Source: Chrysophaeum taylorii
Taxonomy: Eukaryota > Sar > Pelagophyceae > Pelagomonadales > Pelagomonadaceae
Direction of reading: 5' to 3'
Assembly: GCA_029834535.1 (NCBI GenBank)
Contig: JAQMWT010000428.1
Location: forward strand, 121,479-185,478
DNA: 64,000 bases
The notes under the pieces are model-generated. The model was not told where the DNA came from. It was given only the letters and a program-made list of their open reading frames with translations, and did not search any database. Positions 39,501-49,753 of this stretch are shown one piece after another. Both the position numbers and the translations under genes were made by a program. The number at the start of each line of letters is the position of its first letter. The first letter of the stretch is position 1.

Positions 39501-40965
39501 AGCCAAGGTACCTGCTTTGAGACAGATGCATGTCACTTAGAGAGAAAATTTTATCGATGAATTCAACGTGGTTGGAGTTGGAGTAAAAGATGAAAGAATC
39601 CTGAAGCACAGGTGAAGTGAAGGAAACAAGTGTTTGCACGAGGCGACGGGTGTCTTGGGTTTCATTATTATGGTGGTAAGCTTGACACAACCAAAGAAAG
39701 CCGGTAACAGGATCGAGAGTAGCGGTCTTGTCGATTCCTGATTCGTGTGTTCGAAAGGTGTAAGTTTCACCAAATGAATTAATGTGTGCCTGGTATTTAG
39801 AAGAAGGATTAGTAACTGTAATGTCTCCACCTGTATGTCTTCCGCCTGTTATGTAGATAATGGAGGAGCTTGAGGATTTATTTATAAATAACCTGTGAGA
39901 TAGTTGGTTAGATTCGATAGTTGTAATGCGAAAAGACACAGGTAAGGTGGTAGAGTTTGGGAACAAGCGTCCCATAATATTATAGAGGATGACAAAGGCC
40001 TTGAGTTCAATAGGCGAAGTCATACACGTGAGGGGCTTTCTTGAATTCGTTAAGAATCCCAAGCGAAAGTTAGAAATGCCCTCCATTTCGTCTTGAAATG
40101 GGTGTTCGGTCGTTTTATATGAATGTAACCGGAGGAACAGCATGGTTAGTGTTTCTAGCTCGGTAACAGTTAGGCGAACGGACCCCGTGCGACTGAAGGT
40201 GCTGTAAGTTTTAGGTATGGAAACAACTGGTACGTCAGAGAAGACTTGAGTCCATGGTTCATCGATTAGTAGCTTTCGACTTATGGTATTAGCGTGATCC
40301 GCAATGTCCAGGAAGGAAGTGACTCGTTTATTGGGCCAAGAAAGTAAGTCTATCGGACCGGTGTTAAACTTGCGGGCGACGAGGATCCATCTTTCCCGTG
40401 CTTGGTAATCTCCACACAAGTAACAAGGAAAGCGATCACAAATGTCCACTGTATAATGCATTGTAGTGAAAATCAGGTTAGCAACTCGTATATGATCTTC
40501 ATAGGATGCAGAGTGTGGTGGTGTCATCTCCATAAAAAGAACAAGGGGCTTTAAAAGCTCAAGTACACTTAGAGCACTTGGGAATAAAGAATCGTCCATA
40601 TCTCGCTCGAAAGTTGATATAGATCTCCCATTAATTATGTTGCGATTAGTACATGGGGAAGTCAATTCCACAATGTCAGAGTAGTATCTTGCACGTTCAG
40701 CGTCCGATGCTCGATGCAGATAGGCTAGGAACTTTGGTAGGGACGGAAACACTTCAATGGAATTGCCAAACCGTCTTCGAAGCATATGCGTAAGATTTTC
40801 ATCGCTTTCAACAAGAACTTTAACGTTAATGTTGATTCGCAAGTCATTGGAAGCGCAAGCCAAGAATGCAGGAGTGGACATCCCGGAGCAAAGTAGAGTT
40901 ACAGTAGGTACTCGTGAACTAGAAGTGGTCGTTACAGTATGAAGCAAGCTTGGATTAAACTTGCG
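36571..40965 (-). CDS. Copia copy 1: capsid-like region, protease, integrase and start of RT
   Basis: A frame of about 1460 residues, open from the TGA at 40966-40968 and therefore without its own ATG. Counting from 40947, residues 1-630 are a long helical region with no known motif, in the position of capsid. 'SFHVDSAAHVFMSN' at about 644-657 matches the Copia protease signature but reads Asp-Ser-Ala. The integrase zinc region is around 715-748 (Cys745, Cys748). The DDE triad is Asp780 ('ACDGGY'), Asp845 ('YCDSF') and Glu880 ('NHEVEAA'), 35 residues apart for the last pair. A Pro/Ser/Thr-rich linker follows at about 1040-1130. The frame ends at an inserted base just before RT. Confidence 0.82.
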   Translation of the reverse strand, partial: RKFNPSLLHTVTTTSSSRVPTVTLLCSGMSTPAFLACASNDLRININVKVLVESDENLTHMLRRRFGNSIEVFPSLPKFLAYLHRASDAERARYYSDIVELTSPCTNRNIINGRSISTFERDMDDSLFPSALSVLELLKPLVLFMEMTPPHSASYEDHIRVANLIFTTMHYTVDICDRFPCYLCGDYQARERWILVARKFNTGPIDLLSWPNKRVTSFLDIADHANTISRKLLIDEPWTQVFSDVPVVSIPKTYSTFSRTGSVRLTVTELETLTMLFLRLHSYKTTEHPFQDEMEGISNFRLGFLTNSRKPLTCMTSPIELKAFVILYNIMGRLFPNSTTLPVSFRITTIESNQLSHRLFINKSSSSSIIYITGGRHTGGDITVTNPSSKYQAHINSFGETYTFRTHESGIDKTATLDPVTGFLWLCQAYHHNNETQDTRRLVQTLVSFTSPVLQDSFIFYSNSNHVEFIDKIFSLSDMHLSQSRYLGFITSSDRKMGAKVHSIHTPTPTIRGFANMILYDPRLDRIRHYSTRELARANNFTAYQINFLLSLSPDLCCDMIANAIPAGTYHVIYTHLCQLVYDLRKLTLSPSFDPDHTSLTENYRSTFFASIFQADSSLILNQSSITMLYISNKVFKCCDNLPSNQELSSFHVDSAAHVFMSNISSLDEPSIPKTKPQDIPLITPRQLHDKHASFDRKVHARGTLAFRDAQRRVTNFNNTHHSSDSQAIKAVQVIASPGHHPSEVPYRKFCVDCTLHKQKFPHPHHLTKQPSFEKIFQPGEAWACDGGYVSVLSEWGSFRHILVFKCLISKFLLVYFCRTTNASEFCNALEFVRNFCSTYVHVQLKQIYCDSFKPYLSQHITTPFRVEHGINMSAFPPYLHVFNHEVEAAVGHIATAASTRLRHMLNVSYKGHPLTDPAPHYPWAVIHAIQSYNLLPNVSLERIYNKVLSPQQVLLDQCNVPQQDYLKPFGSVCYLHLESNEFHKYEPRCRPYIYLCGANVINPLVTPHVNHLADVVLNPENGQVRVSSKLTFPHLTSNSPPDYEQHPPPAPSPEVPFSVHSTPSDALQRGNAMSNDTEHERGNTSPSAHAPTPVPACAPAASVATPTASEVSSNALPILQSYRSLYSQDVLRLTRGPNHPQPRRKTNLNAVLTRIASPTVAAYKQAGGTLADFKYDLSKQYITFCDPTLHSLHAAHGIHWMAMPPEGEFTQTLHHHVHQALFQSSSGMCHSSLSHPSADATPVHLLDDFSLSDLHLPRALVHLISEHAQAFQVPPAQYAYALLTPHSVLDHNDASYGASEPHLSAIEDYITVQSHYIDAHLGDDPLLVIQLVETPDPDHTNAIADSYTIIHLTHAQDPSTVGPDEYKIQAKDIKIDEYELTCLKGLSDADRKAYISAISKEIFDIVKFGCFKLSLPMANSKPIDTRLVLRIKTNAAGEYIKHKARLVLRGFLASLGTDFFKHI

Positions 40966-41058
40966 TCATACAGGAGGTGAGAAATGCTTGCGAACATAAG
41001 GCAACTGTGAGTGCATGGACTCCAAAATGGTTTTAAGCCACGGGACGTATATTACACG

Positions 41059-41652
41059 TTATAGGAGTTTGGAGTATAGTTTTAGCATCTCACGTTGTTC
41101 GTTGAAAGCACTTAATCTGAACTGCAAAGAGCGTAGTTCCATCTTTTTAGCTTGCTGTAGCGAATAGATTGGGAGCGTAGGTAATAAATTGTTTAACATA
41201 AACAAAGTAATCTTGACGTTGTCGTCAATCTTGCTCTGGGTAGATGATTGTCCTTTAAACTCAACCCCATAGAGATGTATACCAAGTTTGTCTTCTCCCC
41301 ATTGAGTCATGCTGATGATGTGCAAACCAGGATCGTTATGTTGATTATAGGGAAGCTCAGAATGAAGAGAGGCGTTTTCCCGTGCTTGACGACGAACGAT
41401 AGCATTCTGTGCTTTAGCATTTGTGTGCTGCAGTAACGGTTGCGTAATATTATCGACTTCGTCATCTTTGATAGAAAGAAAGGTATGAAACATCATTTCC
41501 GTTTCAGCAGCCCCCCTCTGCTCCGCGTTACCGGGGGACGCTGCAGGAGCAGAAGTTTCAACTTGATCCTTTTCTTCTACGATGTAAGACTCTTTATCTG
41601 TCTCTAGAAGGCTCGAGATGGTGCTGGACATTGTATCAACACTGCAGAGCAT
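41059..41652 (-). CDS. Copia copy 1: N-terminal frame of the polyprotein
   Basis: ATG at 41650-41652, 197 residues, same reading frame as the following capsid-pol frame but closed by TAA (41059-41061). A second in-frame stop, TGA at 40966-40968, follows about 30 codons later. The product starts Ser/Glu-rich, contains 'MTQWGEDKLGIHLYGVEF' and ends helical ('QQAKKMELRSLQFRLSAFN'). It is probably the N-terminus of Gag. The two stops could be decay or read-through signals. Confidence 0.5.
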   Translation of the reverse strand: MLCSVDTMSSTISSLLETDKESYIVEEKDQVETSAPAASPGNAEQRGAAETEMMFHTFLSIKDDEVDNITQPLLQHTNAKAQNAIVRRQARENASLHSELPYNQHNDPGLHIISMTQWGEDKLGIHLYGVEFKGQSSTQSKIDDNVKITLFMLNNLLPTLPIYSLQQAKKMELRSLQFRLSAFNEQREMLKLYSKLL

Positions 41653-42160
41653 TTAGCAAGCAGTGGTAAGTCACCTGGGAAACCACCCCGTCTCATCATG
41701 AGCGTCTGGAAGTATTTAATTCGGGGAATGAAAAGGTATGTTCCCTATATCCTCAGAACACGACAGGCGGCATCTAGAACTACACGAGAAAGGTAAAGTG
41801 TATAGTGCTACATACCTCGGGACGCGCTAGACCATGATGATGAGCTTAAGCACAAATCAGAGGACTATTTGATTGTGTAGAAAGGAAGAAGAAGGGTAAA
41901 GAAGAGATCACGTTCTCAACGGACGGATAAGGGTAAGAGGCAGCAGATTTCTCTGCACCCCCTCGAGATGTCTTAAGCGCAAGGTGCGTCTATAGAACAT
42001 CTCTTGAGAAAGATGATGATGAAGGAAAGAAAAAAAGAGGATACAGTCTTGATGGTCGCAGAGATCACATACGAAGCATCAAGAGTATAGGTCGATTTGA
42101 CCCTTTTGAACAGAACATTAAGAGACACAGATACAACAGACAGTGTGTTAGGATTATCAA
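41653..42160 (-). other. 3' region of Copia family 2 (left copy)
   Basis: No gene. It follows ORF-B of family 2 on the minus strand and has a 'ccccctcgagatgtcttaag' block comparable to the 3' region of family 1. It ends where family 1 copy 1 starts; no terminal repeat could be defined. Confidence 0.4.
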
Positions 42161-42166
42161 TAATCG

Positions 42167-43724
42167 TCAGCTTCTGCTGTAAGGTGGTGAACACCAATAG
42201 CTGAATGATGTGGTGCCAAGTGAAGGGTGAGTGCAAGTAGAGCATTCAGTATGGATGGCGAAAGAGAATCTAGTTGAAAGGTGTCCAGTTGGTTTTCCAA
42301 CAAGTTGGACTTGGCGAACGAAGATAGAAGAGTCTTCAGATTCACATGAGAGCGGACGGAATGCTCTGAAGCATGAGAGCAACTTGTCACGTAGATGAAG
42401 GAGGTGATCGTCCGGGGAGGAGTGGTTGGCAGCATGTTGGTCATGAGCGGTGAGTGTTAAGCGAGACAACAGCTCTGTGATCTTGTACAGTGTTATAAGT
42501 AACACGTGGGTGTTGGCTGTAGGAGGGAAGAGCCGGTTCTCCAGGGAGGTGATTGAAGCAATGGCAGCCTCGGTAATATAGATTCGAAGAGTTTCCTGGA
42601 GTTGGTCGACTTGTTGACACAAGACGTCGAAATCAGCAAGCGAAGCAGAAGACGTAGGTAACGATAGCGAAGATATCTCCAGAGTCGCGTCTGGCGTGGA
42701 GTGTAAGTAGTAGTTTAACGACGTTTCGGTCAACGTTAAAAAAAAAAGGGGCGCAGGAAGTCTTAGTGTTCTGCCTGAGTATAAGTGTGGCCGAACATTA
42801 CATCCCGGAGTGATGGCGGTTCTGTATCATCAGAGGATGATGCGTAGTCGTCAAGATGTTGTACACACGATCGAGCAACAGTAGTAATCAAATGCTGAAT
42901 GGATGGCTTGCATAGCCTGAGCTTTGCGACTCTGTGTTCGAACAAGAGTCACAAGTAAACTACGATGCTCAAGGTGCGTATGATGGTAGCGCGTATACGA
43001 CCAGCTGAGCGCGCATCACAGGGGGATTGGAAGGAAGTAGCATTGCGATCACATACAGTAGGTTGTATAGGCACCTGATCGGTGTTGTGACAAGCACAGC
43101 AAATGTTCACGGTAATAGCAGAAATGGGAATGTGACTATTCTTCTTATGATCGTCCGTGTTGAGGTGACTCAGCACTTCAGTGGGGAGTTCACGAGGTGT
43201 TTGTGCCTCGGAACTGTACGTGGTCGAGACAAGGAAAGTCGGTTGTCCACGATCATCGAGGCACTGCGTACAACAGAAGGAAAGCGACAAAACGAAACGT
43301 TCGCGTTTGGGGCCTCTGTAGCTGCCAGTAGAAGCAATAGCAGGAGCAGCTCCCCAAGGTATAGTAATGGGTAAGCGCATGGATAATGTGTGGTCAAACA
43401 ATGAAAAGTCAGTAGACTCATAGGGTGTGTGAGTTCCACTCGCATAAAAGAAGAGAGAAATGGGGTGATAGGGACACGGAAGTTCTCAAGGAGAGAGATT
43501 CCTCGCTCAGCAGCATAGTCAATACTGAGGCCGTCCTGGAACGTCAGCGACTGAGGTGAGATATGCACGGCGGGTGTCGGTGCAACCACAGCAGCCAGTG
43601 TGGTAGCAGTAGTAGCAGTCATGGTCGTTGCTTTGCGACAACCTGGGGGAAGGTTCGGCCGTGGAGAGCGAGAAGGACTGTCCTTCAACCGACTAGGGAG
43701 ATGCCGCGGCCACGGGAGTGCCAA
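42167..43724 (-). pseudogene. Copia family 2 ORF-B, broken
   Basis: Frames 43724-43170, 43401-42949, 42945-42763 and 42733-42167 together resemble family 1 ORF-B: 'VLSLSFCCTQCLDDRG' against 'VHVLCTKC', 'NICCACHNTDQ' against 'CVMCNLSQHG', then 'GRIRATIIR' against 'AHIRAAILR', and a C-terminal helical part. Similarity is low but ordered, and the gene again lies directly after pol. At least three frame changes make it a pseudogene here. Confidence 0.55.
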
Positions 43725-43784
43725 GAAAAGACACGAGCGACACTCACACGCGTACGAAAAATTGTGGCAAAAGAAGGTAAGGCC

Positions 43785-43811
43785 AGGGCTAGTTTAACGA
43801 CGTTGCGGTCA
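43785..43811 (-). promoter_or_regulatory. Conserved 27-nt sequence after pol (family 2)
   Basis: Differs from the family 1 motif at four positions and lies between the pol stop (43828) and ORF-B. The flanking bases are not conserved. Confidence 0.4.
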
Positions 43812-43827
43812 CTAGAGTTAGGCATCT

Positions 43828-46800
43828 TCAATCCTGTAAAGGCTTGTCGTCAGAGGCATGATGCATACCGAGTAGAGAACGAAAAGTGGAGAACTCAGCA
43901 GCAAGTGGCTTTGTAAAACCATCCGCCACGTTTAGCTTGCCGGGAACATGATGGACTCGTTTTTTGTAGCGAGATGTACTCACGGATCTTAAACCATCTG
44001 GTCGACAGTGCCTTGGATCGAGAAGACCCATCTGGGTTATTAGAGGTGTGAACAGCGGCAGCATTGTCAGACAAGAGAGGTAGGCTTCTGATGAAGCGCA
44101 TATCTTCAGCAATTGGGTTGTCATTGTCATCGAAGTCAACAGGATCAGCGGTGTTCTCACCATTAACATTGTTGACGTAGAAGGTGGGGTTGACGACAAA
44201 GGAGAGTTCCAACAGCAGCTTGCAGGTAGCCAAATCAGCACAAATACGGAGGGCAACTCAGCTTCGTGAGTTGCAGAGATCGGTTGAAGTTTGCTTTTCC
44301 AACCAATAAGGCAGTTGAAAAGATAGAAGACAAACCGGTGGTAGATTTCCTATCTTCCTGTGCTAAGGAAGGGGCGTTGTCAGCGTCAACCATGGCAACG
44401 GGATCAAACTGTCCAGTGGATGTCCTGCGGTTGGTAGTCGACCACAGTGGGATGATCGATTAGCCAAGCGGTCGTGCGAAGGTGAGCTTCATAGCATTAC
44501 CTTAGGATGGAACCAGAGGCGAAGTGGCGGTTTTTCGGCTCTGAGGCGCGAAGAAAGATGCTCTAGCATTTGGACGTGAACATATGGGTGCATGCACGCA
44601 CGCGAACATCGGGTCTGCTTCAGTGAGAGGTCAGGGTCTGCAAATACTTCGCATGAACACCAGTTGCCAAGGAGTGGTATGGACAGGTTCAACCGCCCAC
44701 AGCATACCGTTGTGGAGGGCATTCGTCCTCGGCACGAAGAGTCAACATTGACACAATAACGATGTCGTCTGGCAGCATACTCGCATAACGACGAATCTAG
44801 CATGTGATACTGAGATAGGCAAGAGTCCGAATGCAGGCGTTTCAGCCAAGGCCAAGGAAAGAAGCCGTCTATCTCGTCTCCAGAGATGGTGATTGCCGAA
44901 CCATGTGACTTCAGCAGTTTCGTCGGCCCCTTGTACTTAGCGTCATCGGGGTCGATGTTGATCGTCTGGTAACTGAACATAGACGTTGGCATCAATGTCA
45001 GACGAACGAAGGCGCGTTCGGGACGTTCGTTGGTGGGCAATTGCTAGTGCGTAGCGTAGTACCCGGATTGCGGTCAGGTGGCCATGGGGCTGAAGGTGCC
45101 GTCGGCGCCAAGAGATGCTAGAAAACCGACGTAGACGAGCGAGCCTTGTGCTTAACGTATTTGCCTGCAGAGTCGTCTTATCTTCAGCACCATCCTGCTG
45201 TCGGGACGAGGACACCGTCGGGTAAGGTGTTTGAAGCAGCCAAAGCGGATAATGTCGGGGTTCCTTGGCGATGGCCTTGAGGTAGGCGCCTGTTTTCAGG
45301 CGACAACGTGTGGAGGCACTTGAGTTTATATTCGTCGATGGAAACGTCCGCTTCGACCTTATATTCGTCAGGACCAACAGTGGCTGGTGAATTATAGTTT
45401 GGACGTTGCGGTCGAGGCAGTGTGCGCAACTTCGGGCGGAGACAGCGTCAGTAGGCAGGAGTAGGAGCAGATTCCAGTTGAATATGGATAGTAGGGTCGG
45501 TGTGTAAGACCTGGGTGATAAACTCGGTAGAGACCAGAAGGTATTCCTCCAAGTCAGCCAGAGATGCAGAATTAGCGCCAAACTCGAGGAGTTGTGATCA
45601 AAAGCTGGTCGGCGCCAGGTACGGGCGCATAGTAAGGAAGAAGTGCCAGCAGCAGTGTCAGTGAACAGATAAACGGGGCTGAGGAATGGGGCACGGGTGA
45701 ACCATCAGCTAAAGTTGCAGCTGCTGGATGCTGGATGCCCTTATTGCGGGCGAAAACCATCGACGGGTAGCGGCAAGTAAGTCAGTGCGCAACGGAGAAG
45801 AAGACGAGCTAACAACGCATGTTCCTCTTCTGAGCAGATAGCAGACCAGAGGATACCACGATGTAGGGCGGCGGCGGCGACTTGAACGTAAGAAAGGATG
45901 GCGAAGATCCGGAAATGAACCAGCGGTTTTAAGCACCAACCGATAGACGCATTGTTTGGATATTTTTCACGGGCGGTTGCCTTGCGTGGGTTAGGTTGTT
46001 TGGAACCGGGACAAGAATGGGTCATCTTGTGCAAAAGGTCTTGTAAGAAGGAAGAAGGGCGGCGGTGACATAGAGCCAGAATCGTCGGCGCTGGGTCAGA
46101 AGAGGGAGAAGAAGCAGGAGCAGGGGGCGAATAGGAGCGGAGGGAGGTGGAGGGCCCCTCTGAGGATGAGTCCGTGTCCCCTCTGAATGACATGGTCTTG
46201 GATGGCTAGTGGCGTGGCGAGCGGAAGGCGGAGGAGCGGAGCGAGGCGGAGGAGCAAGTTCAGGATCGGGTGATGCCGAGCATGTAGGAATTGCAGGACG
46301 AAACACAATTTGTCCGTTTTCAGGTTGAGGACGACGTCAACGATATGTCGACGCGTGGGGAGACGAGCGGGTGCGCGGCGCAACAGAGATATAGTATTTG
46401 CGCGGCACTCCCCACGTTGTTCGTGGGCCCACAATAGAAGGTAACATTCAGCGCCGTGTCACTTGAGTCATGTTGGGGAGTGTTGAGTGGTTGTAGAGTA
46501 GCTGTTGCGACCCAGGATAGCGGTGAGTGCGCTCGAGCGTGGCGTTCGGGTTGTGCTTGGACTTGTGTGTAGCACCGTCAGGGTGATGGCTGGTTCCACG
46601 ATCTTGGAACCACGATAGTGAGCATTAGAGAGAACGAAGGCGAAGTTGAGGAGGTGGAGGCGATGAAGTCGATGGCGACTCAACTTGTTAAAGTGGTGCA
46701 TGTACGGCGGAGCGATGAGTCGAATGCCCTTAATCGACGCGGTGCACGGAGGTAATGCCGGCTAAAGTAGCTTGAAGGCGTCGGAGGTGCGCATGACGTT

Positions 46801-48760
46801 GAAGTTGTGTACGACAAAGTCACACACAAACCAGAGCTGAGTGAATCATGTTGGTGGCGGCCGCGTACACCAAGAGAAATTTTCGAATGAAAGCCTGAGC
46901 TGCATGCGTGTGTCTTCCTTTGAGCTCGGATGGGATGGTCACATACGCCGTCGCCTTCAGATTGTCGAAGTTGGTGAGCTTCGCTCGCAGTACGCTTGGT
47001 CGCATTGAAGTGCTTGCGGGTGGCGTTGTTGTGCGATGCAGTCGGCGATGTCGCGCAGGCGTCAGAGGCAGAGAATTAGGCGAAGCCAGCGCGGGGCATC
47101 TCGCGACGCCGTCGGGGCAGTGGCGCACCTGGCGGAAGATTATACGTTCATTGGCATTGAGACACTGGTCTCGTGCGAAGCTGATTCTGCGAGGAATGGG
47201 ATGAGCGGGAATATGGCGCTTGCCGAACATCGATCGAGTTCGGTGTCCAAGGCAGGGGGCGGTGCACGCTGTCTCTGGTGCGCAGCAGGGTCACCGCGTG
47301 CATCCTCATCACGAGTAACGAGTAGTACCGTAGGACGAAGATATAGTTTGGTCTCAACGACAGTTCGGTCGTTGCCGGAAATATCATAAAGCGCAGCCAG
47401 CGGGGTATCGTGCCGCACGTGGCGCTGGATTACCGTCGGCGAAATCGATACATAGATTTCAGTCTACCGCAGCAGGATGTTTGAGGTAGGTCCATGCGAT
47501 TTGGTCATCGGCAACGAGGAAGTTTAGAAAGGCGCTTGTACAGAAGTGCTGTACGCCGGCAGGCAAGATTGTTGAGATGTCACAGCAGCGTCATGGCGGC
47601 TATATCAACGAGGAAAAGACCTGCGTATTGCTGCTATCGATCAACTCCGGTCGGCGGTAGCAATTTCCGTTGCGAGGTCAAGTAAAAGGGCTGATATACC
47701 GACGGCAATGGAGCAAGGATGGAGTGATTTAAACGAGTTTCGCGGTTCACTTCCACGAAGGTACCCTAGGCGACTATGAGATGTGCGCTGAGAGCAAAAT
47801 GAGGATCTCAGGTCGAAAGAGCTGTCGGTGGCCCGCAGGTTGTGCTAACAGCATGCATCTGACAAGAGCTTTTTGCATGAGTGAAACATATAAAATAACT
47901 TCGGAAGGGCTTCGACCAATAAGAAACTCACAAACGGTTCAGTCAGTATTCAACCGGTCGCGGGGATGTCGGAAGCAGTGAACGCACGTGTGCCCAAACG
48001 CGTCATGGAGCTACGGTATTGCGGCGGCGTTCTCTATGGTGAGCCAGCCAAACATGGTGTCACTGTTAAGAAGTGGAGTTGCGTGATGTTGATGAGGCAG
48101 GTAAAAATTCGTGTGATGGTTGGTCGTTGAAAACTTGCCATGACAATTGGAGCGGGTGAAAGGCGTAATCTCGGCGCCCAGTTACAACGAGGACAGTGCG
48201 TCCGATGCGTGATAGTCGCAGAGTAGGTTCACGAGGAGCGTTTGCTATCGTTGCGTCACCGGGATTGAACAGAGTGAGTATGCGAAGCCTGCCAGGAGAA
48301 TGCGAAGCTGCAACATACAGGTTAAGGTCAACTAGCGGCCGAACAACCCGTGCGAGTAGCGCGTTTTGTAACGGGATACGGTGGATCGAACACCGTCCAG
48401 TCTTGATACGTGCGTTGTGCAATCATGGCGCTGGGACGGCCTGCATCCACGACGAAGGGCGTGGATGATAGGGGCTCACGATACAATCACTGGGTCCAGT
48501 GTGAATTTAGAGGAGATGCAACCATCTTCTGTGATTGGTGTCGCCACAGTGCAGGTCGGGAACCCATCACACAACATTTATCATCAGCATCGAGCGTGCA
48601 TGGATGCAGACACACAGCCGTGCGGTAATCTTGATGACAGTATTGCGGAGGTGCCTCGTCTCAGCCGTGCAGTACAAAGGCCGGAGTAGCTCTGATGACA
48701 AGATTAGCATGCCGTCGAAAGAATCGCCCGCAGGCTGCGTGTCGTCAATGCTTTTGGTCA
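43828..48760 (-). pseudogene. Copia family 2 pol, left copy, heavily decayed
   Basis: Minus-strand pieces follow family 2 pol from the capsid region (about 48.7 kb) to the RNase H end at 43828 ('HVPGKLNVADGFTKPL', 'FSTFRSLLGMHH'). RT and linker pieces lie at 44.5-46.4 kb ('MSFRGDTDSSSEG' at 46.19 kb matches the right copy). The copy is full of small gaps relative to the right copy, mostly losses of one to four bases, and no frame exceeds about 210 residues. It is the left arm partner of 58985-64000. Confidence 0.75.
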
Positions 48761-49753
48761 GATTCTTCAGTGCAGGGAGGAGTCATCCAATTATGTCACA
48801 ACAGTGCAAATAAGCCCACCTAGTCCCGCCCTCACCCTCGGTGTCTCATCACAGTAAAAGTCATGTAAACAAACCCAACAAAACATCAACCGTGTTTCTA
48901 ATCTCAGCAAAGCTCACTGGTCCAGCAATTTCATGTACCACTGGTCAGTTATCTAGCTGACATTACTCTTCGGAGCTCACGTCGTTTCTGCCCGCCATTC
49001 CAAGGCGCTTGATCCGCACACGCTAACCTTGCGTTTGAGTCCCCCAGAAACAATTGCCTGCAGTCATCACTGTTTTGTCCCGTCTAAACCCCAGTAAAGC
49101 TCACCCGGCGTGTCACTTCCATAGCGCGCGTAGATCGCGCCGGGAGGCTTATAGAAGCCGCGAGCACGCTGGGGTGGGCGGGTCGTCGACCAGAAGAAGC
49201 GAACCGGGGTTGCCGACGACGGCGCCACGGCTGCGACGCCGACCTGCGGGCGTTCGCCTCTGGCCTGTCGATCGTTTGCGTCGGTGTTGAGGACAGCCAG
49301 GAGCTCGGTGACACGACACGATCGATCATGCACGTGTCGCCGCGTCGCGTGACGGGCCGAGCCAGAAGACTTTGCTCGCGATCAGTCAGCATGTTGTTGG
49401 TTGCTGGAGTTGAGAACTCGACCGCGCGCGCTCGACCGTCGGTCGAAAGAACTGATGTCTGCCCGGGAAAAGGTCGTGAATATGTGCGTTGTCAGCATCG
49501 ACAACATCGCCTGACGGGGCGTGCGGGACGCACGCTGAAGAGCCGCCACGGGTCGTGGAAACAGTTCGCGAGGTCGTGCCGTATGGCCTGGTGAGCCGTT
49601 CGGCCTCGCGTGCCTACCCGATCTACTCCTAAATCGAGGGGACAGACAAACAGGCGATGACCCCGGCTAGTCCCGCGTACGCACTCCGCCTCGTGAGGCA
49701 CATTCATACCACAAACTCCACGCCATAAATTTCACACACACTCTTCTCGTTAG
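48761..49753. other. Copia/LINE-D junction and LINE-D 5' region, left arm
   Basis: No gene. 48830-49100 is a degenerate counterpart of the tandem GTGAACTTACTGG region at 58570-58962. 49100-49700 mirrors 57880-58560, with a segment near 49625-49680 whose inverted partner is at 57890-57955. It probably represents the LINE-D 5' untranslated region. Confidence 0.5.

Larger units (their letters stand above)
32684..41652 (-). mobile_element. Copia family 1, copy 1 (near complete)
   Basis: About 9 kb on the minus strand: a short N-terminal frame (41652-41059), the long capsid-protease-integrase frame (to 36571), RT-RNase H (36566-35040), the 27-nt motif, ORF-B (34929-32954) and the 3' region. Breaks are few: two stops in the same frame near the start, one inserted base before RT, one indel in ORF-B. 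No LTR was found upstream of 41652, where family 2 sequence abuts. Confidence 0.75.

Noticed and set aside
42709-42731. Further copies of the 27-nt Copia motif at 42709-42731 and 60603-60630
   Set aside because: Only about 20 bases match, and both lie inside coding regions where a similar peptide (TE.SL) explains the likeness.
47494-48813. Plus-strand Arg/Ser/Cys-rich frames in the left arm
   Set aside because: They are antisense to the decayed Copia pol and have no independent support.
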